Source of the DNA: Varanus komodoensis
Lineage: Eukaryota > Chordata > Lepidosauria > Squamata > Varanidae
Direction of reading: 5' to 3'
Length of the DNA stretch: 64,000 bases
Assembly (NCBI RefSeq): GCF_004798865.1
Contig: NW_025336554.1
Span: forward strand, 79,441-143,440
This document shows positions 21,116 to 32,340 of the stretch, one piece after another. The stretch's first letter is position 1, and each line of letters begins with the position of its first letter. A program made the translations under genes and the position numbers. A model generated the notes under the pieces. The model was not told where the DNA came from. It did no database searches and saw only the letters and a program-made list of their open reading frames with translations.

Positions 21116-22641
21116 CTCCTTGCAAATTCAAGTTACAAGATTTCAGTGCCATAATTGCCAGGCCATTTATTTTGCAAGCTAATATTTTTAATTGCATGTT
21201 AGCATTTTATCTTTCCTTAGTCAGATTTTGTGCAATAAATTTTGCTCTATTATTACTCTGGTAGTTTTTATTAACAACAAATAAACTTAATGCAGATGGG
21301 ATGGGGAAGAATTACAGTTAAGAGTGCTGTGCAATTGAACACCCTATTAGGCATATAGACATCAACTGGAAGTGTGTGGTTGTGTCTGTGTCAGAATGGG
21401 CTGTTGAAATTTTCCATCTTATTTTTGGACAGAGAAATTGGGATACCTTTTCTTCAGGGGGAGGTGTAATTCTCAATAGTTTCTCAAAGGTATGGCTCAC
21501 CTCTGGTGGGGGTTTTAGCACAATTTCCCTTTAGGACCACAAGTGGCAACTGCATCAAGTGTATTGGCAGGTTGGCTCTTATTTTGCATTACCTACAATG
21601 CAGGTACAGGTAGACTAGCATTGTGCTTGGCTCCCAGAAAGAGCCGAAATCTGGCCTTCAATTTCCTGAAAATTTTCTTCTCCCATAAGGGAGGCTTCTG
21701 TTGCTCTGTCTTGTCTCCAGGCCTTCTGATAATTTATTTTTGTGGTGTTGTTGGGTTTACCTGTTCACTGCGAGGCAGTTGGTGGTGCTGTGTTTGCTTT
21801 ATTTTTCATTATCCATCTCTCCATTGCTCTGCATCTTTCTACTCTCCATGCTCTTCCTGTTCTGGAGAAGCCCTATGGGAAGAACCACCTCCTGATGCCT
21901 TCCCCCTGGCAGGAACCAGAGGATGTGCAGCCAGCCAGAGAGATGACTATCCAATGAAAGACAGGAGCAAAGGTAATAGGGTAAGCAGAAAAACTGGGAA
22001 CTCAGCCCTTGCAAATTTCTCCACTTTTTTTTTTAATGTCTTTTCAAAAGCAATTTCTTTTCTAAATGTGGAAGAATTTTGGCACAGCTTCAATGTGCAC
22101 AGAGATAGATAAAGCCCACAATAGAAGGATGAAATGAAATGGCCAAGGACACTTTAATACCCAGCTTTAATCTTCCATTAGAGGCTTCACTTCCAGAGAG
22201 GAATACCAGTTTCAGTACACCAATATTTAACAGGATCACAGGGTGAGTGAGAGAAAGGGAAAAAGGAAACAAGAAAACACACCTAATCTTGACCAGGCCA
22301 GCCCCCTGCTGCTTTTCTTTGCTTTTTCTAAAGGAAATGGCTGGAGCCACACACTTCAGGTATTCTGAAAGGCCTCTGCAGACATTCAGGGAATGCATGC
22401 AAGGATGGAGCATGTGGTGTAGGGGTTCCTGTGGTCGCTGGCTCTGCATTCCTGTATTGTGCAGAAAGATCTGAGGGGAAATTCGATAATGTTATTTATT
22501 CATTTGTGCTATTTCTACACTGCTAAGTATTAAGAAAATATCCCTAAGTGCCTTTGATTTACATAATATTATAAGTATGTTTAATTTATTACGCTAATGT
22601 TTATTTACATATTAGTGTTAAAATTGCATTTAAAATAACTT

Positions 22642-22644
<3 letters not shown>

Positions 22645-22672
<28 letters not shown>

Positions 22673-22990
22673 AGAGATGATACAGAGCAGTACAGGAACA
22701 ATACAATGGTACAGAGAAAACCTCGGCAAACAGGTGCATTTTCAGGAGACATTTAAAAGATGCTGAATTTTCTGCCGCTCACACTGCACAGAGAGTCTTT
22801 TTCCACAGGGTGGGAAGCCTCCTAAGAAGGCATGTTGCTAAAGTATCATTCAGTGATATTCTAGTAATTTTGGAATGACCCATAAGACCTCCTTAGGTGA
22901 TCTTTATGGCCAGTTGCGCATATGTAAGGGAAGGTGGTCTGCTGCTTAAAGTCTGCTGGATTTAAGTTGTTTCAGTTCTTAGCTCAATAA
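22645..22990 (-). mobile_element. L2-like LINE 3' fragment headed by (ATG)n
   Basis: A (TGA)n array at 22645-22672 precedes sequence whose reverse strand resembles the 3' coding part of the local L2-like family (ttccacagggtgggaagcctcctaagaagg; compare the Trp-Asn-Ala-Leu region). Weak match, borders approximate. Confidence 0.4.
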
Positions 22991-23381
22991 CACAACCTTG
23001 AACATAATCAGAATACTTATCAGACTAGCCTGCTCGATATAGGGAGGTTGTGGCTAGAGCAGATGGAGAGAAACACTGCTCTGCAAGTCTCCCTGCACTT
23101 TAAGCTCCTGGATAGGGGTTCATGTTGGCCCTAAGCCAGGGCTGTTGAACTTTCTGCCCATGGACCAATTGGTTTTCACGTTGCCCTCATGCTCTGTCCC
23201 CCTTGCACATCAGTTGTTGGATGGCTTTCCAGGATTTGCACAGTTGACCCAAATTCTGAAAGGTTGGAATACCTCTTTTAGACTTTTGTTCCTGATGAAA
23301 TATTAAACTAAAATATGCCTAAAATACACAGACCTTGAAAACATCTCCAAAATTGAATTTGGTCCTTGGGCTTATATGAGT

Positions 23382-23399
23382 TTAACCCTAACCCTAACC
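23382..23399. repeat. Short telomere-like (TTAACCC/TAACCC)n stretch
   Basis: ttaaccctaaccctaacc gives nearly three TAACCC units within non-repetitive sequence. Confidence 0.7.
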
Positions 23400-25385
23400 G
23401 AATTCACTGCCCACCCTGGAAAGAAAAGCCTTAAGGAGCATGAAGAACTAGTTGAAAATTAACTGTAGCTGATATACTGGGATAAACCTTTCCTTAATAA
23501 ATGATCAGCAAAACAACAGTGGGGGAAGGCAATGTGTTCAGTGCATTACAAGTTCAGAAGAAAGACCCTATGCAAACCAGAAGGTGAGCGGAAGCACCAA
23601 TGCGCTACCTAAACTTGACATGTCCTGCCACCAGGTGTCTCACTTCCACTTCAAGGAGAGGGGAAATCCGTCCCAGTGAGGAGAGCCCTGCGCCTCCTCC
23701 CATGGCTGCCTGGAATATAACGGCACTCTCGGTTTCTTCACCTGACCTGTCATAGCAAGGCTAGGTACTTTGCAAATTAAAAAGTAATTTCTCCATGATG
23801 ATCTCCCACCTGGCACCAACATGGTTACCTTGTCAGCACCAGGTTAAGACTCTTTCAGTCTCCTATGTTGCATTTGGCAACATGAGGTTTTAATTAGGTC
23901 TTGATTTTTTCGTGTTGTTGATTGCTTTTAGACGCATGTTTACACATTAATACATATGCAATTATTATAATATATTTTTAAGGTTTTAATCTCTGAAAGC
24001 TGCCCAGTGGGCTTAGGTTATTGGGTGGTATCAAAAAATAATGAATGGATTGAAAACTTTTCAAAATTCAAACTTGCTATTCATGTTGTGATCCAAATTA
24101 CCTTTTACTAAGAAGCAAGACCAAATGAATGTGATGCAACTTCTTTCAGAGTAAATCTTCAAACATCTGCATTTTGGGATGGTTTGGTTAACACCCCCCC
24201 CCCTACTAAAATGACCCTTAATAACATTCTGTGCATTTTTCTCTTGTTTTAATTGCCTATTTTCTATCAGAATGTTATACTAATACTACTCACTTCTGAG
24301 ACTATTTCAGGTGATTCAGTACTTGGAATATTCATACCTGTTCAACCAGCAAAGGGTCTATGTGGAAAGATGAGTGTGTAAGCACTGGGTGGGGAAACAT
24401 GTTAAGAAATACAATCTCATGACTGTCCTCCAGTAAACAAGTGGCATGTGATTCACTGAGGGAAACATCTGTTGTTGTATTGAAGGTAATGAGTTGTATG
24501 TAACCGGTGCAGAGGTGACCTCTTATTGGCATTGCTGTGAATCATACCCCTGCAGTGAATGAAAATGAGATCACACAAATACACATACATAGCCTTGTAA
24601 CAGTGCCGGTTGCCGGTTGCAGGCTGTAACATAAAATTATTAGTTTGCAATCCATGGCCATCTTTTTTTAACATGGTTCCCTTCAGATATGCTGGACGAC
24701 AACGCCAGACTACAAAGTTGGTTGGGTGGACCCTAGAAGTGGCAGAAACATGCATCTGGAGGAAACCAAGTTGGGGAGGGCTGGTCTAGGACTGCTGTTT
24801 CTTCTGTGTGGTGCTCATATTTTGGAGTTGTTTCTCTAAGAGCTGGAGATCTCTCTGTGTTTTCAAATCATGGTTTGGAGAATACAGGGGGAGATGAAAC
24901 CCTGGTTTTCATGATCACTACAGTATGGCTTATGACTTTGAGCCATGGTGTATGGTGGACCTGTGAACAGTGAGTTGATAACCCAAGTATATTTCTCTCT
25001 GTCTTCTCATATTGTGCAGACCTAGAGAGGGTAAGTTCTTGAGGTGTTTGACAAGCCACTGAGAACCCATCAACTATTTAGGGTTGTGGGTGGCTTGTCA
25101 ACCACTCCAAGAACCCATGCTTTCTTGGTTCATACATACTGAAAATTTACAGTGCACTCCTGAAAATTGAAAATAGCCATTGCTACAATGAGAGCCCCAG
25201 TGGAAATGTTCTCATGGCAGTTTTACATTATGTACAAACTGGGTTAAAGTATTATATTCAAGTCTCTGATTTTTCCAGGTAGGGCTGGAAAACTCCTACC
25301 TGAAAGAGCCATTCTGGAGAGCCACTGCTGGTGATTGACAACAATACTGGGCTATGCTTTCTGACCATACCATGGGTCCCAGGGT

Positions 25386-25450
25386 GTCCGTCCGTCTGTC
25401 CATCCATCCGTCCATCCATCCATCCATCCATCCAATCTTTTATCCATCCA
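25386..25450. repeat. (CCAT/CCGT)n microsatellite
   Basis: Mixed tccgtctg and tccatcca units, about 12 in the main block and two more just after. Confidence 0.9.
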
Positions 25451-26994
25451 TGTTTCTATTTATTGTGATCCTCCAGGATTGGGACTAAGGGTACCTTTGT
25501 ACCCTGGTCCAGTTTATGTAAGTTATATACCACACATGATGGTGTACTCAGATCTTGGGGATAAGAAATGGATCTGGTTATGCAATTTGTATTACAATAA
25601 AATTACTGGCTTTATTACTAGGCCACTCCACACTGAACTAGTTTAGTACATCACTTAATGCACCTGAGTGCAGGATCCATCTCTCTCTGAGGGACTATAT
25701 TCATTTATTTATTAAAAACTTTTCTATCCTGTTCCCTACAGAACATGAATGTGCTTGAATTCCTGCGCATAACTGGAGCCAGAGACATAAGAGGTAGTAT
25801 AACATTTTTAATTGTTAGGTTTTTCTGAATTTTAGCCAATGAATCTAGATAAGGGAGAGGGTTAGTGTTTAGGTAAAAATGTATGTTTTTCATCATCGAA
25901 GTTTGGAATGTAGAATACTTCCAATTAAAAAGACCTCAAAAAGCCTTCTGGATAGAATTAACCTTTGGCACTGCACATTTTAGAAAGTAAGCATGGTTTC
26001 TTTTGTAGTGGATTTCTTAGTCCTCTGTAACTCCAAAAGCTGCATCTGGGCCAAAAAACCTGTTTTCAGTGAAAAGCAGGAAAAGACATGCTTAATCTTG
26101 TTGGGCAATTGTGACACAGTCTAGGCTGCACATAAGTTTAGAAAGTATTTCCACATATGCTCATCTCTTGATCTTGGGGAATATGCAGCTATCCCAAGAG
26201 TCTGCCAGCAATTAAAACTAATAACTATCCGTATAAGCCATAAATTTGAAATATATTTTAATGTACATGAAAAGTTCATTTTTCCTCTCAACCTTTGAGC
26301 CAACTTGGACTCAATCCAAACTGAGTGATTCTCAGTGGAACTTACCTTAGTCTTTACTAATTAACCCCTACTGATTTCAGTGGGTCTTTTCTAAGTACAG
26401 CTAGGTGAAGATCCAAACCTTTGTTCTTGGCAAAGTATTAGGTTAGTTTGGGTATAAGACCAGCCCATCCAAGTTGCTATTCTGATATTTAAATTCATAA
26501 GCTGCTGCTGCTGCAGTATAACTGTGCTATTCCATATCCCTTATCAATTTGGTCCTGTCCCACTTTTGCTGCTTGGGATAGTTCACATCAATGTCACTAT
26601 CAAGGCATTTCCTAGTTCCCTGCTTTGTATTTCCTGTTCCTTGAGTATTGTGTCCTGTACTGTTGTTTCTCTCTCTCTTAATTTCATAAACTGGATTTCC
26701 TTTTGCTCAATCTGGCAATATGATAAATCTAGAAATAGCTAATGGATGAGTGATAGAAGCCATCTATCTTGTTACACTGTTGACCTTTCAGTGACGGGAA
26801 CAGAAGTCCACATTCCTGATTGAGAGATGCCCATGAACTGTGGGTTTGAGGCACACTTGGGTGAGGTTGCACTCCCAGGCTTCTCCAAGGGGTTCTGGGA
26901 CTGACCATCCTAGTTGACAAGGAGAGATGCCTGAGCTCTGGGAGGGCCTGCCACATTTTCTTTCCCTGCCTTCTTGCCGTGCTGCATGGGAGAT

Positions 26995-27068
26995 GGGAAC
27001 TGCCCCGAGGCTTCGGCGAATGGGGTGGCATAAAAATGTTTAAATAAATAAATAAATAAATAAATAAA
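26995..27068 (+). mobile_element. Tail-only L2-like LINE insertion
   Basis: Only about 45 nt of the LINE 3' UTR (gccccgaggcttcggcgaatggggtggcataaaaatg) plus a (TAAA)n tail are present. It is an extreme 5' truncation. It shares the gtgg variant with the copy at 61199-61269. Confidence 0.75.
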
Positions 27069-28455
27069 ACCTTGGAGCCTGGGAGCAGGGAATGGTGAGG
27101 GCAGTGGAGGTGCTCACATAACTGAAGCATTCTGGGAGCATGTTCAGTTTCAGAAGCTTGCAATCATGCTGTCATTGCGATCCTCCTCCTATGAGAATGT
27201 GTTAGAGGTCCCTTGGGGGTGGATGCCCAGTTCCTGCCAGAAGCCCCAATTCAAGAGGGGCTGGAGCCCATAGGAGAGACTCCTGAGATCCCAGATGGAA
27301 TTCTGCTGCAGAGGTGGAGACTGAGCACTGCACATGCCCCATGGAGTAGCAGAAGCAGAGAAGGCATGCCCAACTCAGACTTCAACAAAGAGGCTCCTCA
27401 TGGGAACTGGACCACACTAATTATACTGCAGCTGAGCCCTGGGTGAGGTTCAGCAGGCTCTGCTAAAAGCCTTCAGCGCCTGCACAGTTAGTGCTGCAGA
27501 TGATTCTATTCTTCTAGCTCTACCTATTCTTGCCTTGCTTACTGGACCTTGCTCTGTGGACTAGGAAGCTTTGGATTCCTTGACTTTGCTACAGGACAAT
27601 ATGATGTGAAGGACTTCCTAATGATCTTCTGACCTCTGCTGACTATCTCAACACTTCTGCCTTAGCCTGACCCCATGTATCCCATTGCTTGTCTGGGTTT
27701 CAGCCTGAATCCCATTGTCCTGACACCCATGTGCCCAGGCATTGCCTTCTCCATTACCTTGCCCCTGAGTTGGCCCTTTGCTCAGAGTCTGCTGTGATCA
27801 ACACAGCACATGTGCCTCTTTCAATGCTCAGACCTTCCCTAGTTTGGATACAATAGCAGAAGTGTAAGGGACTCACAACAGGACTTATAACACTTGATTT
27901 GGACCAGCAGTGGTCTAGGACTTATTGTTTCACTTTTGAAAATAAGAATGTAAGAAGAAGCAACGTGATTCGACGAAGCACCCACCTGGTCCAGGATTCT
28001 GCTCACACAGTGCCAACTCAGAAGCAGGACATGGGTGCATAGCCCTCTCCCATCCATGTTCCACACTGCCTCTGATACTGGAAAATCTGCTTTGAGAGAC
28101 ACTTCAAAAAAGAAACAACTCTAGCACTGTATCCTGTAACAAAGGCAGTGTAGAACACAAATGTTTTATTTAAAAACAGAGGGTGATAAAAACAAATGTA
28201 GCAGAATTAGCTGTTGTTAAAACTGAGCAGACTCCATCTCTACTTTCTGTTTGCCTTTATTGGTTTCCTTCCTTCAGCTGAGTATAATCCCATTTCTTAT
28301 AAGTGGAAAGCCTACAAGATCACTACTTTTCTTTCCCTCATAAGAAACCTCCAGAATCCCAGACTATATAACATAACTGTCAGTTTCAGAAGGTAGCCAT
28401 CTGACATAGACAGGATGTCTTTCAGCTTCAAGTTTTGATTTGCTAGGCCTAGCTG

Positions 28456-28850
28456 TTGACACAGACTCTTGCTGTTGTTATCTGTCATCAAGTCTTCTCT
28501 GTCTTATGGCCATCCTATGAACAAATGCCCTCCGCAATGCTCTGTCCTTCACAGCCCTGCTCAGCACTTGCTAACTCCAAGCTGTGCCTTCCTTTATGGA
28601 ATCTATCCATCGCATTGCTGGTCTTCCTCATCTCCAACTTTCTCATTGCCTTCAACTTTCCCCAGCATGATTGTCTTCTCCAGTGAGTCTTGCATTTTCA
28701 TGATGTGCTGAAGTATGAAAGCCTCGGTTTCATTATTTTTGCCTCCAGGACAAATTCCAATTTGATTTGATCTGGGACCCACTTGTTCATCTCTCTGTCA
28801 GTCTGAGCATAGTCTCTAGTGTGACTGAAAAAGGAAAGTACTCTAACACA
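28456..28850 (+). mobile_element. RTE/BovB-like LINE-derived fragment
   Basis: The text cttgctgttgttatctgtcatcaagtc...cttatggccatcctatgaac...agccctgctcagcacttgc...cccagcatgattgtcttctccagtgagtc follows the order I associate with RTE/BovB-type or derived repeats. Diverged; assignment from memory of the family. Confidence 0.45.
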
Positions 28851-28859
28851 TAAGTATCT

Positions 28860-30720
28860 ACATTATTTCTGCTGTGTAATGGAGCAAAAGGAGAAGCATT
28901 CCACAATGTATAAGGTCCTTGTCTTTCATTATCTTGATGAGGAGATATGATGGAATCTCTGTTGTCACTGATTCCCCAACTCTAACTGCAAAGCTACATT
29001 CAAATCTGACCATAATGGGTGGTGCATTTATTACTGCTGTCTTACCACGTAGCTTCCACAGGGCACTATACATCTACTCCTACTTGGGAGCCCATTCTTG
29101 GCAGCCAATGTAGGTCTCTTAACCTCTTTTTAGTTCGAACCATCTCATGAAGTGTATCATGTGCCAACTGTATAATGTATCGGCTGAAAGATAGGCCACT
29201 GTTCCTCTGGCACAAGGGTCTGATGTGCTCCAGGTTGCAAAGAGAGTTTGTCAATAGTACACGCTCAAGCTTTCCTTATTTTTTTAGCCCTGCTCCCTGT
29301 CAAACATTCCTGTAACTTTTGCTGGATTGGACTTGCCAAACCTGCAGCTGGGAAGTGCTTTTTGTGCAATGGCAGTAGGCATACTAGCAATGCTAGCATC
29401 TACTTGGTCATTGGCTTCCAGTGAATTCTCCATGATGGCAAAGGCAGGTGAGGCTCTGTCACATTTTGAGCCTCTGGTTTGTACTTCATTTCATGTAGCA
29501 ATTTTGCTGACCATCTAGTAATATGATTTTGTACTTGTCTCATTCCCTTTCTAGTTAACCATGTGGGCAAAGGCCTACTATCAGAATGTAATCTAAATAT
29601 TTGACCATAAATACTTCCTCCCCTGTTCAGTAGCCCAAATGCAAGCAAGGACTTCTTTACCTATAGCTGAATATTTCTCTTCAGCCTTGATAAATGTTCT
29701 GGATGCAAATACAGCAGTTTTCTTAAGCTCCCAGTCCATAAACAGAAGTCTCAATTGTCACAATTATAGGCAATACAGGATTAAACAGTGCTAACAAAGG
29801 ACTATAAGCAGTTGACCCTTTCACCTTCTCAAAACAAACTCATAAAGCCAGTGTGGTGTAGTGGTTAAGACTGGGACTGGGACTCAGAGGATCTGAGTTC
29901 TAGTTCCTGCTCAGCCATGGAGCCAACTGGGTGACTTTGGGCCAGTCACAGACTCTCAGTCCAACCTACCTCACAAGGTTGTTGTTGTGGGGATAAGATG
30001 GAGGAAGAGAATGATGTAAGCTGCCTTGAGTCCTTTGAGGAAAAAAGGCAGGATATAAATCAAAATAAAAAATAAATAAAATAAAGTTGCTGCCTAAATA
30101 AAATGTGATGTTCCTCATAATAGATTCCAGATAAGCTCAACAAGTGATGCATAGTTTGGGATAAATTTTGCATACCAAGAAATACATTCGAAACAGGAAT
30201 GTGAGGTTTGTACATCACTTGGAAAAAACTGCCTCTTGAATTGCCAACACATGACTGGGGTCAGATTTCAATCTGTGTGGAAACTGTATGTCCCAGGAAG
30301 GAACACTCCGTCTGTCTAAATTGGCATTTATCTAAATTAAGCCTCAGGCTGTGCTGCACACAGGCAGTCTAACATGGACTGAAAGTTGCTTTCATATTCC
30401 TCAGGAGTATCCCCACAGTATCATCCAGATAGTATTGGACCCTTCTGCTTCTTAAGAATTATTGACATTGTTTTGAAAGGTTTGAGGTGCTGATGCAAGT
30501 CTATTGGAGATGTGCCCTATATGGAATAATCCATTGTGTGAAATAAATGCCATGAGGTCCCCGCTATCTTCATGGAACCTAACCTGATGGTGTGCACTCA
30601 AGTAGAAAGTACTCTTGCTTCCAAGTACTCTTGCTTCCCAGTACTCTTTGCTGGTTCATGGCCATGTGCCTCCCAACATTGGCCATGAACCAGCAAAGCT
30701 TTAACTTGGCTCTCTGAGAT
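28860..30720 (-). mobile_element. Ty3/Gypsy LTR-retrotransposon fossil (pol part)
   Basis: Read on the minus strand, parts of a Ty3/Gypsy pol occur in the normal order: reverse-transcriptase-like sequence (about 30.1-30.6 kb), an RNase H region (29.4-29.75 kb) and an integrase zinc-binding/core-like region (28.9-29.25 kb). No LTRs were identified, so it is truncated at both ends. It is broken, with several interruptions, and a family-1 SINE (29848-30086) is inserted in it. It is old, predating that SINE. Confidence 0.75.
29848..30086 (+). mobile_element. Full-length SINE family 1 copy inserted in the Ty3/Gypsy fossil
   Basis: The head is gccagtgtggtgtagtggttaag (A box) with gagttctagttcc (B box). 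The body has ctgggtgactttgggccagtcacagactctc and acctcacaaggttgttg. It ends gtaagctgccttgagtcc...aggcaggatataaatc and an A/T-rich tail. Best copy of the family here. Confidence 0.85.
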
Positions 30721-31819
30721 CTACACACAGATGAATGCTATTTGTTTTCCTTCTTGTCACTGCTATAGGTGAGACTGCTGCACCCATTGGTAAATACCTT
30801 CAAAAACAGCATCTCCAAGTGCAGATTGTAGACACTGAAAACATGCCAGCTTGTTTTAGCTTCAAGTTCGTACTTTTAACCTAGCCCTAGGCAAAGTGTT
30901 TCAACCTTTTGTGGTGGTGGGGGGGCACAAATCTGGGAAACCATTAAATGATGAATGGCTGTGCTGGGGAAGTGGGGACTACCACATGACCTGTGGATGG
31001 CTCTTTGGGAATCCCTGCAGAGCCATTTTAGGATCCGAGGAGGGCCAGAGTTGGTGGAGGTTAGACACGCTTCCTGTACTGTAATTCTCTGGAATCCAAC
31101 AATATTCATATCCGAGAAGTATATACTAACTTCAGGTTAAGGGAATGCTTGCAGAAACTACAGATAAATGTGTGCAGAACCTTGCATCTTTGAGTAATTG
31201 CTGGACTTCTAGGAATTTGATACAGACCACTGATGATGTCTGGTGTTCCAAGTAACAGCCTGCAGCTGCATCTAGCTTCCATTTTAGGGAGCTTCTAGAT
31301 TAAGCTTTTGCCATCTTGCCATATTCATTGAATTTTACAGTGGTCCAGAGGAGGGATGTAGGAAAAATCTGCAGTGGACTCAAATTAGTTCAAGTTTCTA
31401 AGATGCTTACCCATGGATTCCTCAGGAGTCTGACCTTTCCTGAACTAAATGGATCCAAAGACTTGTGCACCATTTAATTTTTTTTAAATACTATATTATA
31501 ACACAAATTCAGTCAAAGCAAAGCAAAAAAGGTGACCACAAAGGTAGATTTCCCCTATAGGCTAAAGCATGAAAATATACACTTTTCAGAGTTTTGCATA
31601 TTTGGATAGAGAATTTGCACAATTTGCAGGGTGTGAATTTGTGCAAATGTGTGCAAATGCACTTGCACAAAAAACACTTCTGTCAATGAACAAACCATGA
31701 AATCAAAGGCATTTATCAATCCATGTAACACAGACAAAATAGATTTTACAAGACTCGTACATCTGTACTCTGGAGACAATGTAGTCTTTCACTTGTAACC
31801 CTCTCACTTTTCTTCCCAC

Positions 31820-32029
31820 AGTTTTGTTTGCCTAATTTATATCCCAGCATTTATATTTTATAAATTTTTTATCCCGGAGAGCCAAAAATTCTCAAGCTAG
31901 CTAACAATAAAAATACACTCTCAATTAAAACATAGTATGTAAAATAAAATAAAATAAAATAAAATACCCACATGATTTGAAAAGCACAACAATAAAAGCA
32001 ATAAACAGCACCAAACAATTAATACCCTC

Positions 32030-32079
<50 letters not shown>

Positions 32080-32340
32080 GACCACCAGCAGACCAGCTTA
32101 TATGCTGTAAGCCTGCCTAATTATAAACATGTCTTTGACGGCCAGTGAAAAGCCGACTGTGAGGGGCATCCCCACTTTACTGGAACCAAAAGGACCCAGG
32201 TTGGATCGTGCTGCTATCACTTCTGATCATGTCCTGAAGCATCAGGTGACCCAGAGTAAGTAGCTGTTTCACTAGGAGAGTCCATGGTTTCAGTTGGCCA
32301 GATACGACACCGGTGACTTCCTTTCACACACGTTTTTCCT
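31820..32340 (-). mobile_element. Probable old LINE 3' segment split by (CA)n
   Basis: An A/T-rich start with (TAAAA)n at 31941-31966 precedes text resembling the reverse of the L2-like 3' region (catgtctttgacggccagtgaaaag). A (CA)n array sits between. Weak similarity. Confidence 0.35.
32030..32073. repeat. (CA)n microsatellite
   Basis: About 22 uninterrupted CA units. Confidence 0.95.

Larger units (their letters stand above)
21115..28455. other. Gene-free spacer with scattered repeats
   Basis: No protein domain was recognised. A 189-codon + frame at 21543-22112 starts at GTG, is low-complexity hydrophobic and has no splice-site or family support. It holds a (GAT)n array, a short TTAACCC stretch, a (CATC)n array, LINE fragments and palindromic repeat copies. 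Confidence 0.5.

Noticed and set aside
21543-22112. 189-codon + strand frame with hydrophobic stretches
   Set aside because: Starts at GTG, composition is typical of random T-rich DNA, and no family motif is visible.
25386-25450. Possible CRISPR-like array
   Set aside because: Tandem tetranucleotides without unique spacers; simple microsatellite. The same holds for the other tandem arrays.
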